Shown here one piece after another: positions 1-10,155 of a DNA stretch of 64,000 nucleotides. The DNA is from Acanthornis magna. Its lineage: Eukaryota > Chordata > Aves > Passeriformes > Acanthizidae. Within the stretch, counting starts at the first letter, position 1, and each line of letters starts with the position of its first letter. Under the pieces are notes generated by a model. The model was given only the letters and a program-made list of their open reading frames with translations. It made no database searches and had not been told where the DNA came from. The stretch lies in NCBI GenBank assembly GCA_036785705.1, contig JAWUZG010000056.1, positions 16,288,001-16,352,000 on the forward strand. The letters are read 5' to 3'. Made by a program: the position numbers and the translations under genes.

Positions 1-723
1 CAAGCAACTTAATCTTTTCTCTTATATAATCACGTCTATATAATTAGTTAACATTTATTCCTGTTAAGAGAATTTCCTTCCTTGCAGTTCAGAAAGAAGT
101 GCTCTTACAAGCACTTAATAGGATAATGGTAGAAGAAGTAGAAAAGCAAAGCTACTACTGGAACCTGCATTACCTTTTTTTTTTCCCTCAATAAAAGCAG
201 TTCTCACAGGTTGGAATACTTAGTGACAACATATAAAATGTCACTAATGCCTTTCCATTTTTATCTGAAGACTATCCTAAGTGTTACTCTACTCTTCCCT
301 TATAAAACAATGTTAGACACCAGCACATGCTGACAATTCCCAACATAGTCTAATGTAAGGAGAGGGGAAAAACCCAACAAAACATACCAGGGCAGGAAAA
401 AAGGAAAGGAAAAGGAACTCTTACCTTTATGATGTTGCAGTCAAAGAGACCATAAGCACATCAGCAGGGAAGAGGCATCACACTCACTACTCTGACAGAG
501 GTAAACACGCCCTATCTCCAGAACCCTTTCAAATTCTTCCGAGACCCACCCAGCAAAGCTGCACTTCAAGATTTCTGACTGAAGGCAATCCTGATGTCAT
601 CCACATCACTCCGTGAAACTCGGGAGCCGTAATGCCAGTGCCTTCCCTGCTCGTTTCAACATAGCAGATGAAGAAATGTTTGAAGTCACGTGGTTTTTGT
701 TGCACGATGAGAATTTGTCTCAC
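1..723. other. no firm gene; one weak minus-strand splice-like segment
   Basis: AT-rich sequence with no supported gene. On the minus strand a consensus donor (AAAG|GTAAGAG) sits at about 426-421 and a pyrimidine-rich acceptor at about 500. The segment between them has a stop in every frame, so it could only be a terminal or noncoding exon. It would follow the candidate exon at 803-724. Confidence 0.3.
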
Positions 724-803
724 CTTATATTGCTCCACACACGCACAGGATGCTGAGCCTGCTGAGGGTGCAGAAAAGGGAACACCAAACACATCACTGC
801 ACT
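724..803 (-). CDS. candidate internal exon, unidentified gene
   Basis: Read on the minus strand, an acceptor (ACTTGTCAG) is followed by an open stretch of 26 codons beginning CSDVFGVPFSAPSAGSASC and ending VEQYK, then a good donor (ATAAG|GTGAGAC). It ends in phase 0. The acceptor has a poor pyrimidine tract, and AGAG two bases further in is an alternative that gives a phase-0 start. The product is not recognised. It may belong with the exon at 2248-2165, which also ends in phase 0. A chance open frame is possible. Confidence 0.3.
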
Positions 804-2164
804 CTGACAAGTTTTAGATGAAGTGTGGGGTTTTAAATAAAGTTAGAGAAAGGTTTCTACTCCTATTGACCACTCTCAGCAATACTTCCAGCCTCAATCT
901 ACTGAATGTGTTACAACAAGTGTTCCTCAGAAGATATAAAATGGAATTTCTGAAATTCCTAAAGCAGATGGAAGCACACATTGAGTGTGTGTTTGGTTAG
1001 AGATACCATACAAACATGTCAGTTTTACTTAACCTATTGTTTAATTTCTTTTCTAATTCCATGACTAAGGAATCAAGCTGAAAGTCATTCCTCAGCAGCT
1101 CTCCCCAGTTTCAAAAAACAAATAACAGCTTTCAGAAGTGCTGGCATTACTTTGTATTCTGGTGGACACATTAATGTTGTTGGAAAGGGAGAAGAGAACC
1201 CCACAGACGAGCCAGGAGCAGAGAACCTTTTATTAGCCTTTTCTTCCTGCTTGCAGTCAGCAAACAGCAACCCAGGAAATGGGAACAGACTTGTCAGAGT
1301 GGAGCCAAAGCTCCATCTCACCCAGCACTCTGTCAGAAGGCCAGGAGCAGATGGCCATGGAAGAGCACAAGAATGGAAGAAACACAAAATAGTAACTGAT
1401 AAGGCCCCCAGCCATCAGTAGTTTGGGATTCCAAGACTTCCTAAACGACAGAAGGTGTCCATGGAAATAACACTGGAGAGGTTCCCTCCCAACTTCCACA
1501 ACTCCTCTTGAGCATATTGAAACTTCCATCTTGATCTATAAGCCTGCAGTGAAAGATGTGACCCAGGCAGTATTTGGATCCTGTTCATTTATTTCCCCTC
1601 AAGAGAAAAGTGTGAGTTTCTTCATATAGCCTTTTTTTTTTTTTAAATTTTAGGTATATCTTGCAGCTATTGCAAGTCATTGGTCCTTCCATAAAACTGG
1701 GAACAGCATTCAATAACCTGATGCACGAGAGAAGTCTTAAATATGAAAGGTTATTTCAGAAAAGATTATGGCTTGGCTGTTGCTTTAAATGATCTCCAAA
1801 CTTTCCCACATCTGAATGAACCACTGCTGTGAACCAAGCAGAAGATTTAGGAACACTGCCAATTAGGAATGCCTAGAGCAAGCTGATTCATCCATCACTT
1901 GGCCAATACTGGGCCAGGAATGGAAGAGGTAATTGGCAGCAAGACCTTTCTTATGCCTAAAACCACAATTTCTTCACTGGTACAGTAAATTGCAAAAAAC
2001 AAGTTTGTATGACTGGAGCAAACGTGGGGCTGCTACCAAAAAAAAGAAAGGGAACACATGTTTCTATGTTCTTTTTGAGCAACATTTATTAGGCTGGCAC
2101 CACCTATGTAGGATACTATTACAAGATTAAAGATATTACGTGGTAAATAACAAGCTAATCATAC
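804..2164. other. probable intron or intergenic sequence
   Basis: No coding exon is supported. Open frames of 60-100 codons on both strands at 1085-1529 overlap one another and lack splice-site support or a recognisable protein. A T-rich run lies at about 1630-1645. Confidence 0.4.
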
Positions 2165-2248
2165 CTCCTTGATCACAGTGCCCACTGACCTTACAATTAT
2201 CTCTGCATCTCCATAAGGCTTATCCTTCAGGTGACTTAAATTTGAATG
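2165..2248 (-). CDS. candidate internal exon (84 nt, phase 0-0), unidentified gene
   Basis: On the minus strand a strong acceptor (TTTTTCTGCAG) precedes exactly 84 nt, open in only one frame: 28 codons starting HSNLSHLKDKPYGDAEIIV and ending GTVIKE. A consensus donor (AAGGAG|GTATGA) follows. Both boundaries are phase 0, and the composition looks like a soluble globular protein. The family is not recognised. It lies 3.5 kb below the stop of the five-exon gene at 8476-5789, so it is either a separate gene or an alternative downstream exon of that one. The splice sites are better than expected by chance, but there is no homology support. Confidence 0.4.
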
Positions 2249-5200
2249 CTGCAGAAAAATAAAATCAAACCAAAAAATACCTTAGTCTGTACAGCTCACT
2301 GAGAAAATAAAGTTTAAAAATCTAAGTGTTACTATTCCTTACTTGCAGTATAGTATCTACTAATTTGCTCAACAATTAAATATAAGTAACTATAACTAGA
2401 TAAAGGAGACATGTATTTGACTCACATAATTTTACATATCACTGGAAATTATGTCTAAGTTCTCAGTTTAAAAAGGATTATAACACAGTAAGAAAAATTC
2501 ATTTCTTTCACGAAATGTCCCTCTTTATTTTCCAGCCAGCTGAATACATATAATAAATTACAGTGAATCTACACAGTGGGTGTGAGATTTCACCTGAGCT
2601 TCCAAGCAGTTACATAAGAGAGTTTAGTATTAGTTAACTTTCTCAGTAGAGAAAACCCTCCTGGCAAATCCAGGAAAAATGCAAATTAGATTGCATTAAA
2701 TCTTAAACTTCTAGAATCAGAGCTATTGTGTGTGGTGGCACCTGCAGAGGGAGAAGGAAAAAACCCCACCAAAATCATCCCAAAAAGCACTAAGGGTTTC
2801 TTTTTTTTCCTTCATACAAAAAAAAAAAAAATCCAAAAAACAAACACGCCCACCCCAAACGAACAAACAAACAAACAAAAGAAAAACCACAAAACCCCAA
2901 AAAAACCCACTAAAAGAAACTGGAATTAACCTGAGGAGCCAAAACCAAATATTCTAAATATACTGCCTGGTAGTACCTAACCATTTTTGCTAACTGATTA
3001 TCTCAATGTCAAACCATTCAATCAAACTCCAGTCATACGTATACATGGAGGAAAATAAGCAATCAATTTGATCTAATAATCATTTGGACTCTGAATTCTC
3101 TCTTCAGCACCAGTGAAACACATCTCCTTGCCATCAGGAATTCCTTCAAGATTAAAGTAGAAGACCTTGACCTTTCTATACTTTCTACTCAAGAAACAAC
3201 AAATGCCTGAAAATGAGTAATTCCAAGTCCCATGTCACAATATCATAACTCAAAACCTTGCAATCTGTAGTTTAAAAGCGAAGATCTTCCACTTCACAGG
3301 AATTCTCTTAAAATGCCAGCCTTCCCTTACATAAAAAGGATGAAAAATTCTATTTACAATCTCTGGAAAAGCTTTTTACTCAAGATGTTTCTTCCTAGTA
3401 TGACCTGATTCATAATCCATATCCTTACAGGGAGAGGTTCATTAAGGAGAGGCTCGTTACTAATTAATTAGTAATGCCATCTGTCATAATTGAAGACTAG
3501 ATACCTGATTTTGAACGCAGCAAATTATTAAGGCAATAAATATTTATCATCCATGAATGCCATTGCAGGGCTAAACCAGGAAAATCTGAACACATAGGCT
3601 GAAATCTTCAAATTGCTTGAATCTTTTGAAATGATTGTTTCAGAACTTGATTCCCATGAATTTTAGCCAGAAAGAAAATTCATTACTTTGATAATCTGAG
3701 ACTTAATAATAAAAAGGAAGATGAAGGGAGTGAAGAGAGGATGTCAGGAGCAGTACTGGAAGGATAAAGTCAGGGAAGGGAAGGAACACACTCTACTGCT
3801 GATCTAATCTGCCATAGGCTTTGGGTATGCCTTAGGAAAAAAGGCTCCAGGAAAAGACATTACCTGGGGACTGCCTTCCAACCAATTTCTCTCACACACT
3901 CAACCACCGAGGGACAGGAACACCACAATTATGCTCTCTCTTTCAAGTTACAAACCCTTGGCTGTATTCCATTTAAATATTGAACACACAGTGTATCAAT
4001 AAGCCTCCCGGACAGGTATTAAGAATCTTCTCATATCCAGGGGCACAGAGATGTATATGTGATTTGCTGAAGAGTTCATCTGCTCACAGTTTGGTTGTGA
4101 CACATTCTTTATGCAAAATCCTACTCTGTTTTATCTTTAAATTATCTTTGGTGAGGTGTTTTTTTCCTTTCCCCTCAATTTAGCATCAACTTGTCCATAC
4201 TTGTCAAAACCCCTTTTCTGTTAACCAGAAACACCAGAAAAGTCAAATATAACTGCTTATCTATATAAGGAGCTTTCACTAAGTTTGTTCCAATACATTT
4301 GAAAAGGCAAAATTCACATTTTCCTCTCCACCTACAGCACTGCCAATTCACCCAAACAACACTCCCATGCCACTATCTTAAAATGCAAGAGACTTAATTC
4401 GCACAATCTTCTGGCTGCAACACTAAGAGATTTAACAATTAACCCAATCAAATCGGGGAGTTTCTTAATCCGTTTCCAACAACAGAGGAATAACATAGGA
4501 TTTAAAAAAAGATGCCTTGTTGATCCTTGGAGCTGGAAGCACTGGTTTAACGACAGTATGAAAATAAACCTCAACAATTTGTCATGCTTGCACGTAAGAC
4601 AATGCTGCAAACATTGTTTGATTGCATTACTGGGAGACCCTTGGAGCATCCATCTTTATCCACCCACAGAAGACATAAAATATGAGCATTTGCATGGTGA
4701 AACTGAAAGACAATTCCTTTGATGCTTCACACCCAGCAATTCCCACTTCAGCATCAGCTCCTAATCGATAATTACAGCAAATAGTGGCATCGTGCTGGCC
4801 GGTAATTTTAGCTGAGGTGAAGAAACACTGCTTTAGAGGGACCCATGCTCTGTTGAAGGCAACCAAGTACTGGACTCTCCCTTGAGGAGATAAATATTTT
4901 TTTTTAAAAATTGGTTGAGTTTGGTATTTGCTCCATAATGGATCTTTGCCTAACTTTCACAGTAGCTGTAATGGTGTCAGCAGAAAGACACAAATTTCTT
5001 GAAGAACATAAATACGATCAAAAAAGCCAAGTTCTGGAGATAAATTTCTGTTCTGTTCATTTCTGTTTCAGTTAAATCCCTCCATGAAAGAGCCATGAAA
5101 GGTCTGTAGAAACAAAGTTACTCTAGAGCTGACAAACCCTGGAAGGTGATACTTGAAGACAAAGCTTATTCCTTTCCAGCAAGGGAAGAAATGGGGACAT

Positions 5201-5788
5201 AGGATTTTGTCATTTGACAACACATCTTTTTTACTTAATCAATACACATCATTTTGCAAAATAAGTCTTCAAATTATTATTCATGTTTTAATAGGTGGCA
5301 ATTACTTCCTCCAATGTTAAGGGCATTTGGAACTTGGGCATTTCAACTTCTTTGAAGTTCCACAGAAAACGTTCATGTTTAACTCTTAGGAACCAGGATG
5401 AGATGGGGTGGACACTTGGACAACTCCAATTAGCAGCTACAATTCCTGACAATTTCAGAATACAGATATGCAAACCTTCCCTACAAACTTTAGGGAAGCC
5501 AACATTCAGTCATTCACTTTTAAGGTTGTGTGTGCTACTTTTTCAAACAATTCACATTTTTTCAAATATTCCTCCTGAAAGGACACTGCTTACTGACAAA
5601 ATTCAGGTTTTGCAGTACAGGGGAAATAGGAACAAGAAATAAATATGGATATTGTAACTCTCCATACAGATTTTTACCATAAAATATATTTGACTCCTTC
5701 CATTCGTGTTGTTAGCCAGCACCAAGCCAGCTGGGCTATTAAAGAGCGTTTCTGTCACTTATCAGCAACAAACTTATTCACACAACAT
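2249..5788. other. noncoding or intronic sequence with an A-rich tract
   Basis: No exon is firmly supported. An A/C-rich simple tract with repeated AAAC and CAAA runs lies at about 2757-2925. Two coding-like minus-strand stretches (about 4880-4627 and about 3175-3065) were examined and left out because they lack convincing splice sites. If the gene ending at 5789 is real, the upper part of this interval would hold its 3' untranslated region. Confidence 0.4.
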
Positions 5789-5949
5789 TTAATAAGATGG
5801 TGACTTAGAAAAGCTTAAATCCCTGAGATGTTTCTCAACCAAGTCCATGTCCATGCCTGCTGTGGAGCTAGTGACAGCAAAGACTGCCTGCCGTCCATTC
5901 TGACACATACTACTGGCTTCTAACAAGGCTTCAGAGTAAACCAGGCGGC
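5789..5949 (-). CDS. terminal coding exon of the unidentified gene
   Basis: The acceptor TTTTGTTCAACTCTTAG is followed by 52 codons beginning RLVYSEALLEASSMCQNGR and ending in TAA. An ATTAAA motif overlaps the stop codon, but no AATAAA follows closely. The alternating hydrophobic run AVFAVTSS resembles a buried beta strand; I do not assign a fold. Confidence 0.5.
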
Positions 5950-8476
5950 CTAAGAGTTGAACAAAATACAGCAAGAATCTACAAACTCATTAGGACAACT
6001 CTAAGGGAAAATACACAGCAGTAACACTGTAATGATCACAATATTTTCACTCCTACTGACACTGTGATATATCCCTGATACTGACTTCAGACACCATCCC
6101 AGACTGACTTTGGAAGAAGTACAAACAAAGCTTATCCTACAGTGATAAACAAGGGAACAACAAAGGCTCCCTATTCCCAGCTGTGCAAGGGTATTGTGAG
6201 CATAGAAGTTCCCAAGGTTGGTTTTCATTCTTGTATTACAGGATTAAAACTTGTACTACGAGTCTTAAAAGTAGAATGGAAAGCAGTCATAAAAATATTG
6301 GAGAAAATCCAGTTTGAAGAACCACAATTGTGGAACCACCTGGATTCAGCTATAGCTGCAATCAACCTCTACAAACACTCAAGTTAAAAAATGGTTTTTT
6401 AAAAAGCACATCATGTAAGCAACTTCTAGTGCTAACTGCTTACCTCATTAAAGCTTAACTTATTCTATTGATGTTGAAGGTAAATTCCACAAAACAACTG
6501 CATAAATGGGGACCGTGAACATTTCAGGAGGAGTCCTCAGATAGAAAACTGTCTCCACACAGGTCACCTGAATTATTCCATGTCTTGCTTTGAAATAACA
6601 CAAGAAAAGTTGACAGATATCAATATCCAAAGGTGAGGCATATCGATCTCCTGGTAATCACTGACCTAATCCCCAAGTTCTAACTTACCATTGGTAATAG
6701 GTTCTGCAGCTGAATTAATTTGCTCTAACAAATGAAGTAACAGCTGTGCCTAAAAACTTTATATCATTAAAAAAACCCAATCAAAACCTAACAAACCCCA
6801 ACCAGACCACTTTTTATTCTCATCAATGGATTAAAGTACAAATTCTTTTTTGTAGTTGGCTTTTCTCAAAAAAATACTGTCCACCTTCATGGCTTACCCT
6901 CATTTTATGTGCAATAAAAAAGAAACTTGAATCCCATCAATTTAACTCCATATCAGGTCATAAATGGTAAAATATCAACACATTAAGGTATCTAGTTGCC
7001 ACATACAAACTATATTTACCCACTTTTACGATTAAAACATTCTGAGAATTAAAACAATGGCTTTGTGAGAAGGGAAACGTGGGAATGAACACTTCTAACA
7101 ACCAGCTGGGCTCACAATCAGCCTCAGGCCTACAAGAATTCAATACAATTGGACTGCAATTGGATTTGCTGTATTAAAAAATCACATTATGGGCTGCTAC
7201 ATTTCTTGCTAAATTCTACACACTGCTCTGAGATGTCTAAACTCTTACTTTAAAAAAAGCTTACATAGTTGTAGTAATCAGTGACAAATAAGATGACTAG
7301 GACTAACCAAAATTATCTCACCATTATACTTTTCCCACTCAGCTTATCATATCAGTGTCAGAGACATTGCTGCAATTTAGATATTTCCAACTGGCAAAGT
7401 GCAGACCAAGAAATGCTGAACAATACTATGTTCAGTGCAAACAATGAAATTCCTCAATTAAAATAATCAGCTAAGGCTAGATTAGAAAAGGAGTGAGGAT
7501 AGTGGAAAAGATTTCACTGAAATATAAGTACCTACCTACTTTGAAAATTGTGAACTTGAGAAACTCTTGCTCAACCACCTCGCCCGTGGCACTTCCTGTG
7601 TTTGAACTGAAAAGTTCCCAAATTGTCTGGAGCTGCATCTCTGAACACGCCCAGAGGGATTTTAGTCCTGACAGAAATGAGCAACTCAGCAGCTACAGCA
7701 TAACAGAGCTCAAACATAAAGAGAAGCCAGCCATGTTTCTGCCCTGGACATTTCACTGTTAGTTCTTAACTAAAGTAACTGCAGGTACAAATGGAAGGGT
7801 TTCTGTTCCTAGACATTCTCACCCACCCCTCTGCACAACAGCTGTCTTTATCTCAGGTACCAAGGTACAACAAACACCCTGAATGTCGGGATCTCCTTCA
7901 TGCCAGCGAAGAGGATCGACCCTTCCTACCTAAAGTACAGCTGTCATCCTGGAGGAGTAAAACTGAGGTTCAAACCTTCCTTTCTGCGATTTCATACCAT
8001 TCCAAGGTCACTGGAGAGCACTGGAATTGCCAGCTAAAGTATCCCATAAACTGCACCCAGTTTGCTTCCCCTCCCAATAGCACCAATTCACCAGTTCAGA
8101 GCTGAAGACTAATCTTGAAGATGGTCACAGAGATCTGAGGGTCAGAAACCTGCTCCAGAGACTGCTCAGCTCAGTATCTATTTTAATTTAACACTACAGA
8201 GCTATTCAAAGGGAACAGAGCACTTACCTTCAAGAGAAGATCCTAAAAGGAAAACTGCTTCTCACAGTTCTGAAGAGGTCTGAGATTTGTCCAGTGTTCC
8301 TGTTGTCAGTGCTTTCCCAGTGGCTAACCCTCAGCAGATCATTAAAAGCTGCAGGTTAAACGTAGCAGCATCAGGTGCCTTCCTGCTAAGTGCACACGCT
8401 GCCTTGGATCCTACTCTGAACTCGCTCCCTCAGGCAAACTCTCAGACACTCACTTTTCAGGTTATTCAAATTATAT
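5789..8476 (-). CDS. unidentified multi-exon gene, C-terminal part (five phased exons)
   Basis: Five minus-strand exons, 8476-8454, 8242-8228, 7667-7540, 6749-6689 and 5949-5789, all have GT-AG borders and join in frame at all four introns (phases 1, 1, 0, 1) to a TAA at 5791-5789. They encode about 129 residues. Recognisable stretches are SSLEGLKSLWACSEMQLQ, then AQLLLHLLEQINSAAEPITN, then GRLVYSEALLEASSMCQNGR, and a tail ending EKHLRDLSFSKSPSY. The middle looks helical and leucine-rich. No signal peptide, membrane segment or known motif is visible, and I do not recognise the family. No start codon or 5' exon was found between 8477 and LINS1, which lies upstream on the same strand. Upstream exons must therefore lie within LINS1 territory, or this is an alternative LINS1 3' end: the LINS1 exon 11336-11156 ends in the required phase 2. 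CERS3 would be expected here from mammalian synteny, but the sequence does not resemble a ceramide synthase. Confidence 0.5.
6689..6749 (-). CDS. 61-nt exon of the unidentified gene
   Basis: The acceptor AAAGTTTTTAG and donor CAATG|GTAAGT bound 20 codons plus one base, AQLLLHLLEQINSAAEPITN, a leucine-rich amphipathic stretch. It runs from phase 0 to phase 1, matching the exons on both sides. Confidence 0.5.
7540..7667 (-). CDS. 128-nt exon of the unidentified gene
   Basis: The acceptor TTGCTCATTTCTGTCAG and donor CAAA|GTAGGT bound 42 complete codons, LKSLWACSEMQLQTIWELF through FLKFTIFK. This reading frame starts in phase 1 and ends in phase 0, agreeing with both neighbours. A competing frame in the same exon runs into a stop before the donor. 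Confidence 0.5.
8228..8242 (-). CDS. 15-nt microexon of the unidentified gene
   Basis: Only 15 nt (GATCTTCTCTTGAAG), between a near-ideal acceptor (TTTTCCTTTTAG) and an ideal donor (GTAAGTG). Its length is a multiple of three, so it can be included or skipped without changing frame. Read in phase 1 it adds SSLE between the neighbouring exons. Confidence 0.45.
8454..8476 (-). CDS. 23-nt microexon of the unidentified gene
   Basis: The acceptor is CTTATATCTTTTATTAG and the donor AAAA|GTGAGTG. The 23 nt is open in one frame only (YNLNNLK), starting in phase 2 and ending in phase 1, which matches the next exon. It is AT-rich and very short, so it is the least certain of the five. Confidence 0.35.
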
Positions 8477-9257
8477 CTAATAAAAGATATAAGTTTAATA
8501 ATTTAACATATTCAATATCCATCTCACTGCACTGGAGTCACTTAATTTCTAATTCTCTTTCTGATTTAAATTTATTAAGTATACTTCCTATATTTATACG
8601 AAATACATGATGGATGCAAAAAACTGTTGGAATTTCACTTCTGCATTACCTAAGCTTAAATTAAGATATAATACTCTACTGAAGTTTTCCACAGACAATA
8701 CATGCTTTAATTTCACATCTACCATTTCTTCTAATTAAAGGACTAAACACATCTGAAGGTCCACTTTGAGCAATGCATCAATGCAGAACACACAGGATAA
8801 ACAGTAAACTGGCCCCAACTGTAATATTTTATTTAGCCCAACCTCTAAGCAGTCAAGTATTGCATTAACTTTGCCCTGTAGTCCATAAGCCCCTACCAGT
8901 CTGGCAATGCATTCATAAATAGAATGGCATTAAGTATAATTGACAATACTTCAGGTATCACTTATTTTTTGATATGCTTTCGCATTAGTCATTTATTACA
9001 AAATTTTGAATACCTAACAATTAATCCTTATACACTGTACACTGACATAGATACCATGAATAAGCCTGGGACCCTCAGGTCATGATTATATCACTGAATG
9101 CAGTTGCAGATTTTTAAGGTGTCAACCAAACCCACGTTTACCCTGCCCCAGGTTAAATGCACTGACTAGTGCAAGAGGCATGAGCTTTAGAAGTCATTAA
9201 TCTCATGGAAATATTCCCTGGTGAACTTGTTTAAAAAACCCACAAGAACACTTTGGA
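8477..9257 (-). other. LINS1 3' untranslated region and spacer
   Basis: This interval lies between the LINS1 stop and the 23-nt exon of the next minus-strand unit. AATAAA motifs on the minus strand lie at 8997-8992 (about 260 nt after the LINS1 stop) and 8833-8828. No convincing exon ending in phase 2 was found here that could serve as the 5' neighbour of 8476-8454. Confidence 0.4.
8992..8997 (-). terminator. candidate LINS1 polyadenylation signal
   Basis: AATAAA on the minus strand, about 260 nt beyond the LINS1 stop codon. A second copy at 8833-8828 is an alternative. No transcript evidence is available. Confidence 0.35.
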
Positions 9258-10155
9258 TTATTGTGGATTCATGGATTTACTCATCTTCTCAATGTGGCTC
9301 AGTAGTTTCAACAAAGCAGATGGATTATACGGGAAAAGATTTCTTCTCTGCAACCTAGAAATAGCTTCTTGCAGCTCTTCCAAACACTTGGTCGATTTGT
9401 AAAGCATTATTCTTAGGGGCACGATGTTATCCCAAGATGCCATACAAGTCCAACAGGATGAGGTACAAGATCCCTTTGGTTTCAGAGGCGACACTTCAGA
9501 CGTGCGTGGATTCCGGTCATCATCTCTGCAGCTGCAACCAGTTTCCCTTCTCACCTCACCCTCATTGTTTGAGGGCACTTGTTTTGTGTTTACCAAGCAT
9601 TCTTTTCCATCTGATTCCACCTCCGAGTCCTCTGAGCTGTCATAATTAACCAGGCTTTGAAGAGAACCGAGCAGGGACGCGCTATCAGTGCCTGTCAATG
9701 AGTCAGACCGGTTCCACTCTGCAGCTTCATTATCGCCCTGCTGTGCTGCAAACAGCGTGCAATTGTGAGGAGCAGCCAAAGACATCGCACTCTGTGGTTC
9801 TGGTTCACAAGCAGCATTTTGCAAACTCTCCCCACTCACGAAGCTTTGCTTTTCTTGGTGGGGTGGCTTGACAAAACAAATTTTTTGGGAAGTACTGTGC
9901 CTGGTGTCAAAATGGTTACAGACATCTACAAACTCATGCCACTCCTTCCCAAGAAGCTTTAAGTACCTGACCAAGTACTCCAGAAAGCAAGTTTCTGATG
10001 AAATCAAAAAATCTAAAAGTACTGTGGAATCAAATGCTATCTTTTCCAGAAAAAATAAAAATATACAGTGTGGGTTATAGCCAGCTGCATGCACAAGGAA
10101 CTTCCAGGATTCCTCCTCTTTTTGGCTTAGGTTATCAGCAGCATCACGCTCTAAC
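9258..10155 (-). CDS. LINS1: LINS1 last coding exon
   Basis: Encodes LERDAADNLSQKEEESWKF, then AAGYNPHCIFLFFLEKIAFD, STVLLDFLISSETCFLEYLV and, after a long low-complexity linker, RLQRRNLFPYNPSALLKLL, ending at TAA 9260-9258. The linker holds an acidic serine cluster (SLVNYDSSEDSEVES, about 9660-9600) like the one in mammals and otherwise diverges. Confidence 0.95.

Noticed and set aside
529..810. A 93-codon minus-strand open frame taken as a single-exon gene
   Set aside because: A good splice donor at 723-722 divides it; only the part before the donor is considered a candidate exon.
3065..3175. Minus-strand open stretch reading VKVFYFNLEGIPDGKEM and ending at a stop
   Set aside because: No consensus acceptor or donor at its borders and short; likely chance.
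4627..4880. Coding-like minus-strand stretch (YLVAFNRAWVPLKQCFF, then NYRLGADAEVGIAGCEASKE)
   Set aside because: The amino-acid composition is plausible, but there is no good acceptor with a pyrimidine tract, no clear donor and no known family. It could be an exon of the second unknown unit, but I cannot support it.
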